Shown: positions 28,201-38,100 of the stretch, one piece after another
Position numbering within the stretch: position 1 is the stretch's first letter
How the letters are laid out: each line of letters begins with the position of its first letter
Source of the DNA: Liolophura sinensis
Lineage: Eukaryota; Mollusca; Polyplacophora; Chitonida; Chitonidae
Assembly (NCBI RefSeq): GCF_032854445.1
Contig: NC_088301.1
Span: 22,313,808 to 22,377,807, forward strand
Direction: 5' to 3'
DNA: 64,000 nt
The notes under the pieces: generated by a model
Seen by the model: only the letters and a program-made list of their open reading frames with translations
What the model was told of the DNA's origin: nothing
Database searches by the model: none
Translations under genes and position numbers: made by a program

Positions 28201-31200
28201 CTGTTTCACTAAAACGACTTACCGAAGGCAAGTAAGCCGACCCGCCCGAGCCATTATACTGGTACGGGTCAACCAGTCGTTGACCCATACACCCTTGAAG
28301 GAGAAAACATAAAAATGATGCCAAAATCAGATGAAAGAGCGTCAAAACTTATTTGCAAATATGATCTTGAATACTTTTTTTTTCAAGAGAAAAGGGTATT
28401 TGAAAATATTTTTGTATGATGGGTATTTGGGACCAACTTTTGGTATTTATCTTTGTTGCATAATAAGCTTTTAAATAGGGATGCGCTGCTTGTCTAATAA
28501 ATTCATTTGAATGTAAATTTGTTGTTTATATCGAAACAAATGCATTTAACCTAAACTGAGGTTGAGGTTTTATGAACATATTAAAAACATAAATATGATC
28601 GTAAATGAGGTTTAATACATTTGTTAGCTGAAAAAAAGAAAAACAAATTCTAGTGCAAAAATATTTATTAAACCTGTGTTACATCATTATGACATTATTA
28701 AACAAAGACTATAAATACCAACAGGTGGTACCAAATACCCACCATACAAAAATTATTTTCAAGTGTCTCTTTCTCCTTAAGGAAAAATCGGAAAAAATAA
28801 TGACGACCACATTCAAAAATAACTTTTCGCACTCTTTCATCTGATCTTTGTCATTTTTATGTTTTCTCCACCTTTAATGCTTAATGTCAGGGGAGGAAGG
28901 TGCAGGTTCCTCTCTAAGGTTATAGGTGTGACCCAACCGAGGATTGGTCATAACCGAGCCATCGGGTCCGGGTCCTGTCACAAGAAGACACAGTATATCT
29001 ACACACATCTAATGACTCCCCGTAATCATACTACTGAAAAGTTGCTAAGTAACACGTAAATCTCAAGCATACATGCGTACACTATTATCGAAACAACATT
29101 TTTGGTACGCTTTTAATGTTAAGATACGAAATATTTCTAATAACCACTGATCAAGATAGATAGATAACTGTAGGTCTGCGTGTACATCTACATGTAAGCC
29201 AGAATTTAAACCTTTAATTTAAAATAATTGGCTGATTGGAATACCAAACTTATCTAATTAATACAATATCATACAATATATTTTGTAAATGCACTAACTT
29301 TATTTTTATTCAATCAACGCTAGTTAAAGGACAAGACAGCACCTGATTAAAACATATTTCCATCGAAAGCAGAAAAATAAAAAAAATAAAAGAATCAAGC
29401 TTTCTAAAAAGTATCATACTTTATAATTTTACTGAGATTTCACCGAATACCACTCAGAACAAAATGACAACACTGCACAAATGACTGGTCGATGCAACCA
29501 TCTTCGCAGGTTGCTGACAGACCTTCCCACTTACGGCCGGAGAGGAAGCCAGCATGAGCTGGACTTGAGCTCACAGCGACCGCATTGGTGACAGGCTCCT
29601 GGGTCATTACGCTGCGCTAGCGCGCTAACCGACTGAGCCACGGAGGCCCCCTTATCCAATCAAATACGTGGCTATCAGATTGCACGGCCTAAGCTATGAC
29701 GTAGCCTTTAACCACCCACTCTATGAAGTGACAATATGACAACACAGAATTACTGCATAATACATAATGTTTAGAATGCTTACATCGAATTAGTTAGGTG
29801 TAGCCGAAGTGCCATTTTACAAAGTGTTGTGTTTATTTAATTTATTTATTTGATAGGTGTTTTACGCCGTACTCTAGAATATTTAACTTATACGACGGCG
29901 GCCGGCATTGTTGTGGTAGGAAACCGGCCAGAGCCCGGAGGAAACCCACGACCATCCACAGGTTGCTGGCAGACTTTCCGACATACGGCCATAGAGGAAG
30001 CCAGCATAAGCTCGACTTACAGCGACCGGATTGGTCAGATGTAAAATCAGCTGATTTACAAGCTGTGTGAGATTCAACTGAGGAATCACAAGTTATGCCA
30101 CACAATAACATACCATCTCGGCCCAAACCGCATTCATCCGCCTAAATACAGTTTTTTTGTCCTTCATTTTCGCATTTAGTCAGCAGTTTCTAAATTACAA
30201 ATATCGAAGTCAGTGCAAAATTCATTAGGGATGCCAAAGATTTGTGAGAATGAGAAGACGGCATCTCGTCGGGCAACGCTTGAAATTAATTCTTATGATA
30301 TAATTTTTTTTCTCTGAATTTATTACAACTGTAGAATTTAATTTTGCTCCCTCGTCTATGTCGCAAACAAAGGATTTTTTTTCTGTTTTCTTTTATAAAA
30401 TACAATGAATTTCTTGAAACGCCGTCTACAAATTGAGGTGAACATCCGAGATAACTAGGTCAGCACTGCTTTCATTTTAGAAGTCACAACTTTAAAACTG
30501 AAGCATAAAATCAAGCCACAGTCGAATGTCTAGATCAGTCTCAGTGGTGCTTAAATTTATTTCCATTTGTTTCAGAATTGAGCATGCATCTAGTTATACC
30601 ACAATCTTATTTGTAAACATTTAACTGGGATCAAAATCATCAGCACAACCCTTCTGGAGGCTACGAGCTGAACCAGGAATACTCGGAAAGCAGGAATAAA
30701 GCCGTGCATCTGCAGCTAGGCTATTTAAACAGGGTCGCTGAAGTTCTTTGTAAATGAGATACTAAGCCTACTGTATCAACAGTTCAAACAGTGGGCCGTA
30801 CGTGGGAAGGTCTGCCAGCAAACTGCGGATGGTCGTGAGTTTTCCTGCCCGGTTCTATCCCACCATAATGCTGGCCGCCGTCGTATAAGTGAAATATTCT
30901 TGCCTACGGCCTAAAACACCAATGAAATAAATAAATAAATAAATAAAGTAGTGGGAGGAATATTCTTCCAGTATGTCCAGTTTCCTAGATCCTATGTCCA
31001 GTTTCCTAGAAAACTATATTTATCACTTTGGCCTTCATCGCCGAAGGCCACAACCTTTATCGCCCATAGGCTACTGATTAGACTATTATACCAAATATAC
31101 CTTCGACATTAGAGAGCTAAACGTGGTGTCATCTTGCTCTCGATAATGGAAACGAGCTGAAGCTGTTTGAAGACGAAGTTTCACTAAAGTTTTACTGAGT

Positions 31201-33472
31201 TAAAAAAAGTCTAAAAAAAAAAAAATTTAATGCCGGTTCAGGATACTATGAATGGTTGTCTTTCAGTGGACATAAACATTAGTCAGGTGCTGTCTTTCAC
31301 TCTAAAATTAAATATATACCGAATTGACGCTGATTGGATGTCAGTGGAGATAGGCTTCTTGGGTTAACTCTGCCACTTTAGTCACGCATAATCTCTTGGC
31401 GATCTTTTCAGCCAATCAGCTATGTCCCTTTCAGTGAAACTATCCAACGAACTGAATATGGTCTAACGACACAGTCGAATTTAAGGAGGGTATTTTTGCT
31501 ATTGTTGTTGTCGTATATCCTCACCGGTGTGACGTAACCCAGAACGTCTCCCCCAAACCTCTTCTGCTCCCTCTCGGTCTCACAGAAAGCCGTGTGCTGT
31601 TTTAAGATTTCCTGAGCCCTGGTCGTCGCTGACACCAGCCCGCGGTCAACGGCGTTCTTCTCCACCTGCTAATTATTCACAATTCACCGTTTTATTCGTC
31701 ATCATCATTATTATTTCTTGATTTGTCTGACTAAGTGTTTTGGGTTTTTTTAAAAAGTCAAATGGGTACTTTCATTCGGTTCCAAGCTGATCTGACGATT
31801 GTTCTCTTGCAATGAATGAGTAGGTCTATCTTGAAACCAGTTTACTCATTGGGTGCGCTTGCGCAAAGCGATCGTAGGCTAAATAGGGCCTGCTCTGAAT
31901 TACTTCTATTGCCATACGACAGCGACGATCAAGTAACGCTATGCCCGGTTTCCTCTCACCATAATGCTGGCTGTCGTCGTGTTAGTGAAATATTCTCGCG
32001 CACGGCGTAAAACACCAATCAAATGAATAAGTAAATAAATAAATGACGTAACGCGAGATTAATTGTTGACGCGTGAATCTACTCGAAGTAGTAAAGTAGC
32101 AAAGGCGCGCATGAACAACAGACTACACACTTTACTTTAGGCGGGGAAAAGTTCCCTATGATATGAGAGCGAATGAGAAAACCGGACTGTCACTAAACTT
32201 TAGAGGGCAACTTGTGATAGAGGAGCGATTTCGTGAACTGATGAAAAGGTAGAAATTCCTCTGGCACCCATGACCCATAATGAGGCAGACCATGAAAATG
32301 CCAGGTGAAAGTGAATGGAATGATATATTACTGGCCCACAGCGGTGTTAGCTGTCCTCTCTGAATGTTCTGTGCTGTGAAATCGATGTGATGTGAATCGC
32401 TCAAAGCCATAGCACCTTCTTCATCAATAAAAGTGCTTCGTGGAAGTCAATGAAATGGTCTATTACTGTGAAAGGGAAATCATCGTGCCTTGTAATGTTT
32501 CTCTCATGGAAAACTTTGATTTCGACATGGGAGGCTGCATATTTGCCAAAAGGGGGTAGGTCCGGATGCTAAAGAAGAGATGTTAATATCAGTAAAAACG
32601 TACAGCACAGAGTAGGCAGCGATGATAGTGTGACAGCTGTGAAAAGGTCGCAAATAACCGGTAAAATACGGCCTCTTGTCAAATCTTGTCAGTCAGGGTT
32701 TTATTCTAACTGTTCATGGAAGTGTATAAATAGTATCAATTTACACCTCCCCTAACAGCATGGCTTAATCAGAATTAGGTAAATAGCACGCACTGATGTT
32801 AATTGCAATCTATCAGACATCACTGGTCTACAATTACTCCAAATATTTTTTCACATTTTTTACACAGGGTCGAATTTTTTACCATTATTAATGATATGTG
32901 AACGGATAATACTCAAAAATAACCACACAGAGTAATAATATTTCATTATTAATATTATAATCACTGAATTCCTGGTTCCTGAATTTCAGCGTTCTTGGTT
33001 CTGTCCCTCTTTTCTGTAGGCGAAGACAGTTCGACAGCACATAGTAATTCTGCCCTTATAAAAATTCCTGTAACAGAACTTCAGCACACGTATACATGTG
33101 TATTTGTGGTGGACAAAAACTTCATGTTGTTGAAGGAAGGAAGGCCACACCATTACCATTGGTGTTTTACGCCGTACTCAAGAATATTTCACTTATACGA
33201 CGGCTGCCAGCATTATGGTGGATGGAAACCGGGCAGAGCCCGGGGGAAACCCACGACCATCCGCAGGTTGCTACAGACCTTCCCACGTACCATAATATTT
33301 ATATGGAAGACCTTTCAAAATATTAATCTAGATGTAGATATGGTACCTTTTTCTTCGTCTTGCTTGAACTGCTTGTTTTGGAGAGGGTAGAGTCAGTCTG
33401 TATAAAGAGTAAGAAGGTGAGGACAATCTGAAACCATATTCTCCAGCCCGAGTCCGGTATCACGACCTTCAT
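19203..33472 (-). CDS. CHID1: chitinase domain-containing protein 1 (SI-CLP type GH18-like lectin), complete
   Basis: Eleven coding exons in transcript order: 33472-33347, 31665-31525, 27878-27746, 26411-26370, 25563-25457, 24197-24136, 23627-23535, 22712-22614, 21961-21806, 20398-20321, 19344-19203. Every junction is phase-consistent and they total 1179 nt, or 392 aa; human CHID1 is of practically the same length. Exon 1 encodes a signal-peptide-like start (h-region [13 protein letters not shown]) and STLSK. Family blocks follow: GDVLGYVTP / WNNHGYDV (residues 82-97), [88 protein letters not shown], and the C-terminus [16 protein letters not shown]. Family knowledge: secreted or lysosomal GH18-fold protein that binds sugars and has lost the usual chitinase motif; the human protein binds stabilin-1. 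Here the motif reads GGAVIE (Glu193 kept, leading Asp replaced by Gly). Intron 4 has a GC donor. Introns carry SINEs, a TIR element and two tandem arrays. Confidence 0.95.
19345..20320. other. CHID1: CHID1 intron 10
   Basis: Non-coding, AT-rich, about 1 kb. A short diverged phrase near 19600-19760 (TTGACTATTGTTTTACTGGC and similar) recurs, but no element can be identified. Confidence 0.5.
20481..21553. repeat. 155-bp tandem array, 7 copies, in CHID1 intron 9
   Basis: Copies start at 20481, 20636, 20789, 20944, 21099, 21254 and 21409. The unit is 155 bp except for one 153-bp copy with a 2-bp deletion. Each copy holds GGTTACATGAAAATACCAAA, TTTACTGTTTACTGCAG and CATTTTCTGACAGGTCGTGA. Copies are nearly identical, so the array is young. 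The plus-strand ORFs of 66-78 codons inside it are by-products. Confidence 0.95.
22713..23534. other. CHID1: CHID1 intron 7
   Basis: Contains a SINE (23233-23362) and no exon that fits. A minus-strand open stretch near 23520-23430 reads [10 protein letters not shown] but has no supported splice sites (see rejected items). Confidence 0.5.
23233..23362 (+). mobile_element. SINE family A, 5'-truncated
   Basis: GGTCGTGGGTTTCCCCCGGG, CTCCCACCATAATGCTGATC and the GTATAAGTGACATACTTTTG tail followed by AAATAAATAA match the family body and 3' end. It lies in CHID1 intron 7, antisense to the gene. Confidence 0.9.
23789..24058 (-). mobile_element. SINE family A, full length, with target-site duplication
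   Basis: On the minus strand the element starts GGGGGCCTCCGTGGCTCAGT, with an A-box-like TGGCTCAGTTGGTTATC and a B-box-like GAGTTCAAGTCC, and ends ...TACGGCGTAAAACACCAATC plus (AAATA)n. The 10-bp direct repeat ATTAAGTATA flanks it (23779-23788 and 24059-24068), as expected for LINE-mediated retroposition. It lies in CHID1 intron 6 in the sense orientation of the gene. It serves as the reference copy for this window. Confidence 0.95.
24310..24473 (+). mobile_element. SINE family A, 5' half only, cut at the 54-bp array
   Basis: The tRNA-like head (GGGGGCCTCCGCGGTTCAGT) and body run to GGTCGTGGGTTTCCTCC, and the sequence then changes directly into the CHID1 intron-5 array (ATCACGTCTTCAC). The 3' half of the SINE is missing. 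The shared CCTCC at the switch point suggests a microhomology-type junction. Confidence 0.9.
24474..25456 (-). repeat. 54-bp tandem array derived from CHID1 exon 5 end plus its 5' splice site, 18 intronic copies
   Basis: Each unit, read on the minus strand, contains GACACCATGGTTAACTxxATACAG followed by a donor-like GTGAGT, GTCAGT or GTAAGT and GAAGACGTGATGGAGGAC. This equals the last 36 or so bases of exon 5 (25563-25457) plus the first bases of the intron. Units recur every 54 bases (marker GTGTCTATACAG on the plus strand at about 24505, 24560, 24613, ... 25366, 25417), with the genuine exon end as the outermost copy. Because 54 is a multiple of 3, the 18-residue motif ([17 protein letters not shown]) stays open over long stretches; small indels near 25380 and 25000 break the frame. 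The protein aligns to CHID1 without these residues (exon 5 to exon 6 joins exactly), so I call the array intronic. Confidence 0.92.
25863..25960 (+). mobile_element. SINE family A, internal fragment
   Basis: GGAAGGTCTGTCAGCAACAT, GATGGCCGTGGGTTTCCTCC, ATAATGCTGACCAC and ACAAGTGAATA match the SINE body. Both ends are degraded. It lies in CHID1 intron 4. Confidence 0.75.
26364..26369 (-). promoter_or_regulatory. CHID1: non-canonical GC 5' splice site of CHID1 intron 4
   Basis: Exon 4 (26411-26370) must end after AAGATCG to keep frame with exon 5 (V-PRILFDGW). The intron then begins GCAAGT, a GC-AG donor with otherwise consensus bases. The nearby GT (GTATAA, 5 bases on) would shift the frame. 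A single base change (GC to GT) or a sequencing error is the alternative. Confidence 0.75.
26412..27745. other. CHID1: CHID1 intron 3
   Basis: No exon or clear mobile element is recognised. There is a T-rich run followed by a poly-G run (about 27535-27547). Short ORFs here lack support. Confidence 0.5.
28078..28255 (-). mobile_element. SINE family B, partial, in CHID1 intron 2
   Basis: On the minus strand it reads GGCTCGGGCGGGTCGGCTTA, GGTAAGTCGTTTTAGTGAAA, CAGCACTAGATATAAGAGTG, GGAAATCCGTCCTGCAACAA and CGTACTTAACAATTTTCC-like tail sequence. It matches the copy at 40594-40925. The tRNA-like head is missing. The 219-codon minus ORF through this region is a chance read-through from CHID1 exon 3. 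Confidence 0.8.
28256..29322. other. CHID1: CHID1 intron 2, non-repeat part
   Basis: AT-rich. At about 28925-29080 there is weak similarity to the tail of SINE family B (GACTCCCCGTAATCATxCTACTGAAAAGTTG); too diverged to bound. Confidence 0.35.
29505..29651 (-). mobile_element. SINE family A, tRNA-like half, nested in TIR element
   Basis: The minus strand reads GGGGGCCTCCGTGGCTCAGT through GAGCTCAAGTCCAGCTCATG to GGTCTGTCAGCAACCTGCG. The 3' half is absent. It interrupts TIR element copy 1 between CATCTT and TTATCCAATC. Confidence 0.92.
29832..30038 (-). mobile_element. SINE family A, 3' part, nested in TIR element
   Basis: The minus strand has the AATAAATAAATTAAA tail, GTATAAGTTAAATATTCTAG, GGTCGTGGGTTTCCTCCGGG and a partial tRNA-like segment up to GTCGCTGTAAGTCGAGCTTA. 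The 5' end is truncated. Confidence 0.9.
30795..30947 (+). mobile_element. SINE family A, 5'-truncated, nested in TIR element
   Basis: GCCGTACGTGGGAAGGTCTG, GCGGATGGTCGTGAGTTTTC, CCCACCATAATGCTGGCCGC, CGTATAAGTGAAATATTCTT and a long (AAATA)n tail. Confidence 0.92.
31939..32043 (+). mobile_element. SINE family A, 3' fragment
   Basis: CCCGGTTTCCTCTCACCATA, ATGCTGGCTGTCGTCGTGTT, AGTGAAATATTCTCGCGCAC, GGCGTAAAACACCAATCAAA and the (AAATA)n tail. It lies in CHID1 intron 1, antisense to the gene. Confidence 0.9.
32416..32568 (-). other. candidate cassette exon in CHID1 intron 1, unrecognised
   Basis: On the minus strand a strong acceptor (ATCTCTTCTTTAG) is followed by 51 open codons beginning [10 protein letters not shown] and ending ALLLMKK, then a possible donor (AAG then GTGCTA). 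The segment is exactly 153 nt and would fit between CHID1 exons 1 and 2 in phase 0 on both sides. Exons 1 and 2 also join well without it, and family members do not need it. I do not recognise the peptide. It may be an alternative exon or a chance open frame. Confidence 0.3.
33158..33290 (-). mobile_element. SINE family A, 3' part
   Basis: On the minus strand the body and tail (GTACGTGGGAAGGTCTGT, GCGGATGGTCGTGGGTTTCC, CCACCATAATGCTGGCAGCC, GTATAAGTGAAATATTCTTG) are well preserved. The tRNA-like head is missing. It lies just inside CHID1 intron 1, 57 bp from the exon 1 donor, sense to the gene. Confidence 0.93.
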
Positions 33473-35172
33473 GCTGCCACCTGTACAACAACAACGGAGC
33501 ATTGTATTCGCGAATCAAAAGCCATTGTCCAGTCCTTTGCATGTACGTGTTTGTATAGCTCGTGATGTTAATAGATTCATGTGTATCACATATAACATTA
33601 GAGTGGATATAGGTACAAAAAGATGTGAATCTAAGGCCCCGATTAATGCTCCTGCGAACATTTCTTACATAATTGTTCTTATTTATACTGAGCACAAAAA
33701 TATTCATATATAATGTCACGCTAATTACAGGAGAGAAAACACCCGTGGGCGTGCATATACCTACGTTCTGAGACTAACCATTCTTGAACGGGCTTTGGTA
33801 CTGAAATGCGACTTTTGATATACTAGGCCTATATAATGAACGAATTGGTCCCTCAGAGAATGATGTGTTGGATCCAACTTTCAAGCCATAATTGGTGAGT
33901 TTTTGCTGAGTGAGAATAATATTGTATTTATTTCACTTCAGTGGGACATAGGCTACTTCTATGCCCTATTCTGACGCATTTCATAAAGCCATGAAAATAA
34001 ACCCGAAACCTTCGTGCCCCAGCGGAAGACGCAATTTCGTGCCTGAGATGGCAGGCCTCTTAACAAGAGGTAGGTCTTCGGTTATCTTCGGTACGAGTCT
34101 TACCGAAGGCCACAGCCGAGCCAAGACCGAAAAGGGTCTGGAGTTAAGCTAGCGACCCTACTGACCAAGGGTGGCAAGGCCAACAAGAGCCCGCGAGTTA
34201 GCTACACTGCCTAACCTTGGGTTATTTGTTCGTAAAGGCTATAACGGTGTTAAGACGTGTACTGGTACGTTATCAAGGCATGCGTTGTCCACATTCAGGC
34301 ACGTGTACCCTATACAGATCTTGGCGTAACCCGTTATCATCATCATGGTGTGATGGCACACAGGCTTGACGTGACGTGTAACAAGTATCAAAATCTTTAC
34401 CTAATGACAGTTATTCATACAAGCGATCTAGGAAGACTGCGTCGTCGGCCACATCACAAAAAGGGTTATCACTGATACGCGCCTCGACAGGATTAACTCC
34501 GCCACGTGCAATTTTAATACCCCTCAAAACATGATCTTAAACTTGCCCCCGGATCTTATGAAACCCCACAGCATTTAGCAAACTGACTCTTTGATACCTT
34601 TTGCTTGTTTTACTTGCACACATGCACAGCTTTGTATTGAAAAATAAACACATCGAAAACAGAGGATGCTACTAGAGATATTTCTTGTCACGGCGCGTAT
34701 GGAAATGCAGGTTACTTAAAATTTTGTATGGAACAGTGTGGACGGAATGGTATAGATGAATTCTGACGCTAAAAATGGCTATTACCCGTCTCTTCACGAC
34801 CCCTTTCCAAATAAAAAGACGAAAAAGAAGGAAATTAAAATACAATACCCCCAGTCTTATAAAAGGTTAAGTTGTCTGATATTTAAAAAATTTAAATGGA
34901 GAACAAGTTAAATTAATTATTGACACTTATCAATATATTTGCGTCTTGAATTAATATGGTTTCGAGGTTTAACTATTTACAGTCTTATGGCACTTAATCA
35001 GTTGATGGCTTCAAACGTCATAACTTGAGTTCTTGTCGCAGTAACCATATTTCTCCTTCCATTAAACTCTGTATCCTTTACCACAGATCCGTAGATCCAT
35101 TTTCGGTTTTATTTGCTGGGTTTGGAATTTTTATCGCCTGCTGAATACAACAACAACATTAACAAAACAGAC
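33473..35172. other. head-to-head intergenic region between CHID1 and NIPP1
   Basis: 1.7 kb separates the two start codons, and both genes read outward. It should hold both promoters and 5' UTRs. A possible 3' splice site (TTGTTGTACAG) lies a few bases before the CHID1 ATG, so a 5' UTR intron is possible. A GC-richer stretch at about 33990-34240 contains a partly self-complementary phrase around TCTTCGGTTATCTTCGGTAC and TTACCGAAGGCC. No further gene is recognised. Confidence 0.5.
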
Positions 35173-38100
35173 ATGTCTCAACCGCTTGTTAATAATTTTG
35201 AGATTCCCTCGTGGTAAGTGAAAGTAACTGAGATGAAATCTAGGTTGCCGCCTGTCGCTATATTTACGTATGAAGAAATGTTTTCGTCCATACTGTTTAA
35301 TCTTATCGCTAAAGCCAGGTAAAGGTGCTCAAGTAAAACGACATGCACTGTCTCGCTGTCTTGTAACTTGAGTTCCCCACACGGTCATAATTTACAAACC
35401 CACAGACAGTGTTGACACATTGTGTTGTTGTATCTTGCTGTTGCATAGGATCTGATTGATCAGTTGAGTTTCTATTAACTGCACACTATTGCTATTATGC
35501 TTCCATAAGTAATGTGATTGTATATACGTTTTGAACCAAGGAATTAAATATGTAGAGAGGAAACAACAACAACGCCCCTAAATAGCTAGTTTTACTCTTA
35601 TGCCTGAGTGACTGTTGTCATACCAAAGACTTCTAAAGTGGTACTTGTTGCTGCCTGACTTGGCACTCAGCACAGGGAGGCTAGAGCAAAGAGACAAAAC
35701 TTTTTGACCTCTGTTTGGGACTGTTTGGGATGTCACATCTGATGTCTTTGGCACGATACAAGATCTTACAAGATACAAGATTGCAAGATCTTATCTTCAC
35801 AAAAATAAAAGGGCTAGTGTGCCTAGTTTTGAATTACTTGTTATTTATTTAGAATAAAGTGATCTGCTATCAAATGGTCAAAAGCCTTGTGTGATCATGC
35901 TACGATGTTATAGCATTTGTGACATTGCATGCGTAAGAGTTATGCACACCTATGAATACATGTGTCTCAGTTTTATACTGGTCTGCATAAAGGAGACAAC
36001 ATCGTGATATGCATTTAGATCTGGACAGGTTTATTTTATATTCACAGGAAAAAAATGGTTGAGCCAATGAGAATGTACACTTCAGTACTCTTGAGTGTTG
36101 AATGTGATTTATTACTAAAATGATATTTGTGTTTTATGTCCTCAGGGCTGGGAAACCCCCAGCAGGTCTTCATTTAGATGTGCTCAAGGATGGCAAAATG
36201 ATTCAGGTAGGAGCACAACTTACAGATCTGTTGTTTATATCTACATCATATCACACAGGGTCATGTGTGAGGTCATGTTACAAACCAGAAAAACATGCAT
36301 TAATCATAACAATGATGAGTTGCATGTTACTGGTCGTGACTGCAAGAGAGTTGCTTCCCTTTGTATGTCTACATCAGTGCACATATTTGTTTTGGTCACT
36401 GAGGTTGAAAGCTGATGTACTTGACACTTAACAGCCACTTGTATTTCGGTTTTAAAATACAATACAGTAGAAGATATACATGATTTTAATGCAATTGCTT
36501 CTTAACATTGAGATTTGTCCACTGTCTTTCAAGTTTTAAGTTTTAATAGATTACTGCATTTCACCTAGTTTAGCATTTTTCAGGTGACTTGATTCTGACT
36601 GATTCATCCAACTGATAAGGCCACTGAAGTATTTGTAAAGTTTGATTAATTTCTTGTGAGAATAATTTTTGATGTAACGCACAAGAACAGAGTTGGGATT
36701 TCATGATTTGCCAGGGTTAACCAGGTACCGGTTAATCACGGAGCAATCAGCTGTTGAGACTCCTGACATACAAGATGTGCTACAGTAATATCTGAGCCTC
36801 ATTTCTATCGGCATCCAGGCACAAGAGAACTGGTTGTTATTGATGGGCTGGACATATTCTGTTGTCACAAACCAGAAACCTGCATTACCCATGGTAAACT
36901 GTGATAATTTGGTTGTTACTTGTCCTTTAATAGTTGTTTTGGTCAGCAAAATAGTTACTTCCCAGTTAGTATGCCTGTTATAAGTGATCAGTTTTTGTAC
37001 ACCCTGTCGTTATCTAAAATTCCAGTTGAGTTATTTCCCTTTTCACAAGCTGACAATGGACGCGAAAAAATGTACACCCAGATGTAGTTGTTACAACTTT
37101 GTCTGATTAGTTGCAGGTGTGATTGTGTGCTTTATTTTTAGTTAGCACAGAATGGGGCCTTTGAGATGGATAGTGTGCCAGCACAGTGCATTGACCCAGG
37201 GGCGTCTCACCAATATGGTCACTGTGAGTTCAAGTCCAGCTCATGCTAGCTTTCTGTCTGGACATTCGTGGGAAGATCTGTCAGCAACCTTCAGAGGGTC
37301 GTGGGTTTCTGCCGGGCTTTGCCAGCTTTCCTCCCACCATAATGCTGGCCACTGTCGTATGAGTGAAATATTCTTGAGTACGGAGTAAAACAATAAGTTA
37401 GCATAGCAACAGGTGAAAAGCACGTGTATGCTTATTAATATTTTATGCATGAATTTTGGCCTGCAGAAAGTTTTATAGTCTTCAAAGCGAAGTTATTATC
37501 CTTCCACCGTATAAATGCTGGTCATCGTCATGTGTGAAAAATTCTTGGGCAAGGCGTAAAACATCGTTCAAATAAAGAAATATAGTTAATCTTTATAGGG
37601 TTTTCTCAAGTTGAATTCTGATTAATTTGAATTTTAACAAGTACATGTACGAGTAACATGTATTTCAGTTTTAAAATACAAAATAGTATTTTAATACAAT
37701 TGCTTGTTTAATAACAATGTGAGTTGTCCATTTTCTTGAATTTTGTTGAAGTCTGCCCCTGGCAATATAAAGCCGAAATAATACCAGATCAGATCTTCTG
37801 CTGTTCATGGTGGATGATGGTTAATAATACTGCGGGTAGTGCACATGAACAGAGTTGGGATGTTATGATTTGCCAGGGTAAGCCTGGTACTAATTAATCA
37901 GGGAGCAATCATCATTTGGGACTCCTGACATACAACACGTGCTACAGTAATATCTGAGCCTCATTTCCGTCAGCCACCAGACATAAGAGAACAGGTTGTT
38001 ATTGATGGACTGGACATTCTGTTCTGTCACAGACCAGAATAACCTGCATTAAACATACTCTCTATAAACTTGGTTGTTACTAGTCCTTTAATATATGTGT

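Larger units (their letters stand above)
29323..31305. mobile_element. non-autonomous TIR DNA element, copy 1, interrupted by three SINEs
   Basis: The left end TTAAAGGACAAGACAGCACC pairs with the right end, whose complement reads TTAGAGTGAAAGACAGCACC. The same ends and most of the interior occur at 43125-44202 in NIPP1 intron 6. Shared interior phrases include GTCAGCACTGCTTTCAT, GGCTATTTAAA, ATATTCTTCCAGTAT and CATCTTGCTCT. This copy holds SINEs at 29505-29651, 29832-30038 and 30795-30947, plus about 370 bp absent from copy 2. I see no transposase. TTAA-like bases at the ends hint at a piggyBac-type target site, but this is weak. Confidence 0.75.

Noticed and set aside
27686..28345. A 219-codon minus-strand ORF with a hydrophobic start
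   Set aside because: It is composed of SINE B sequence read into CHID1 exon 3 in a different frame.
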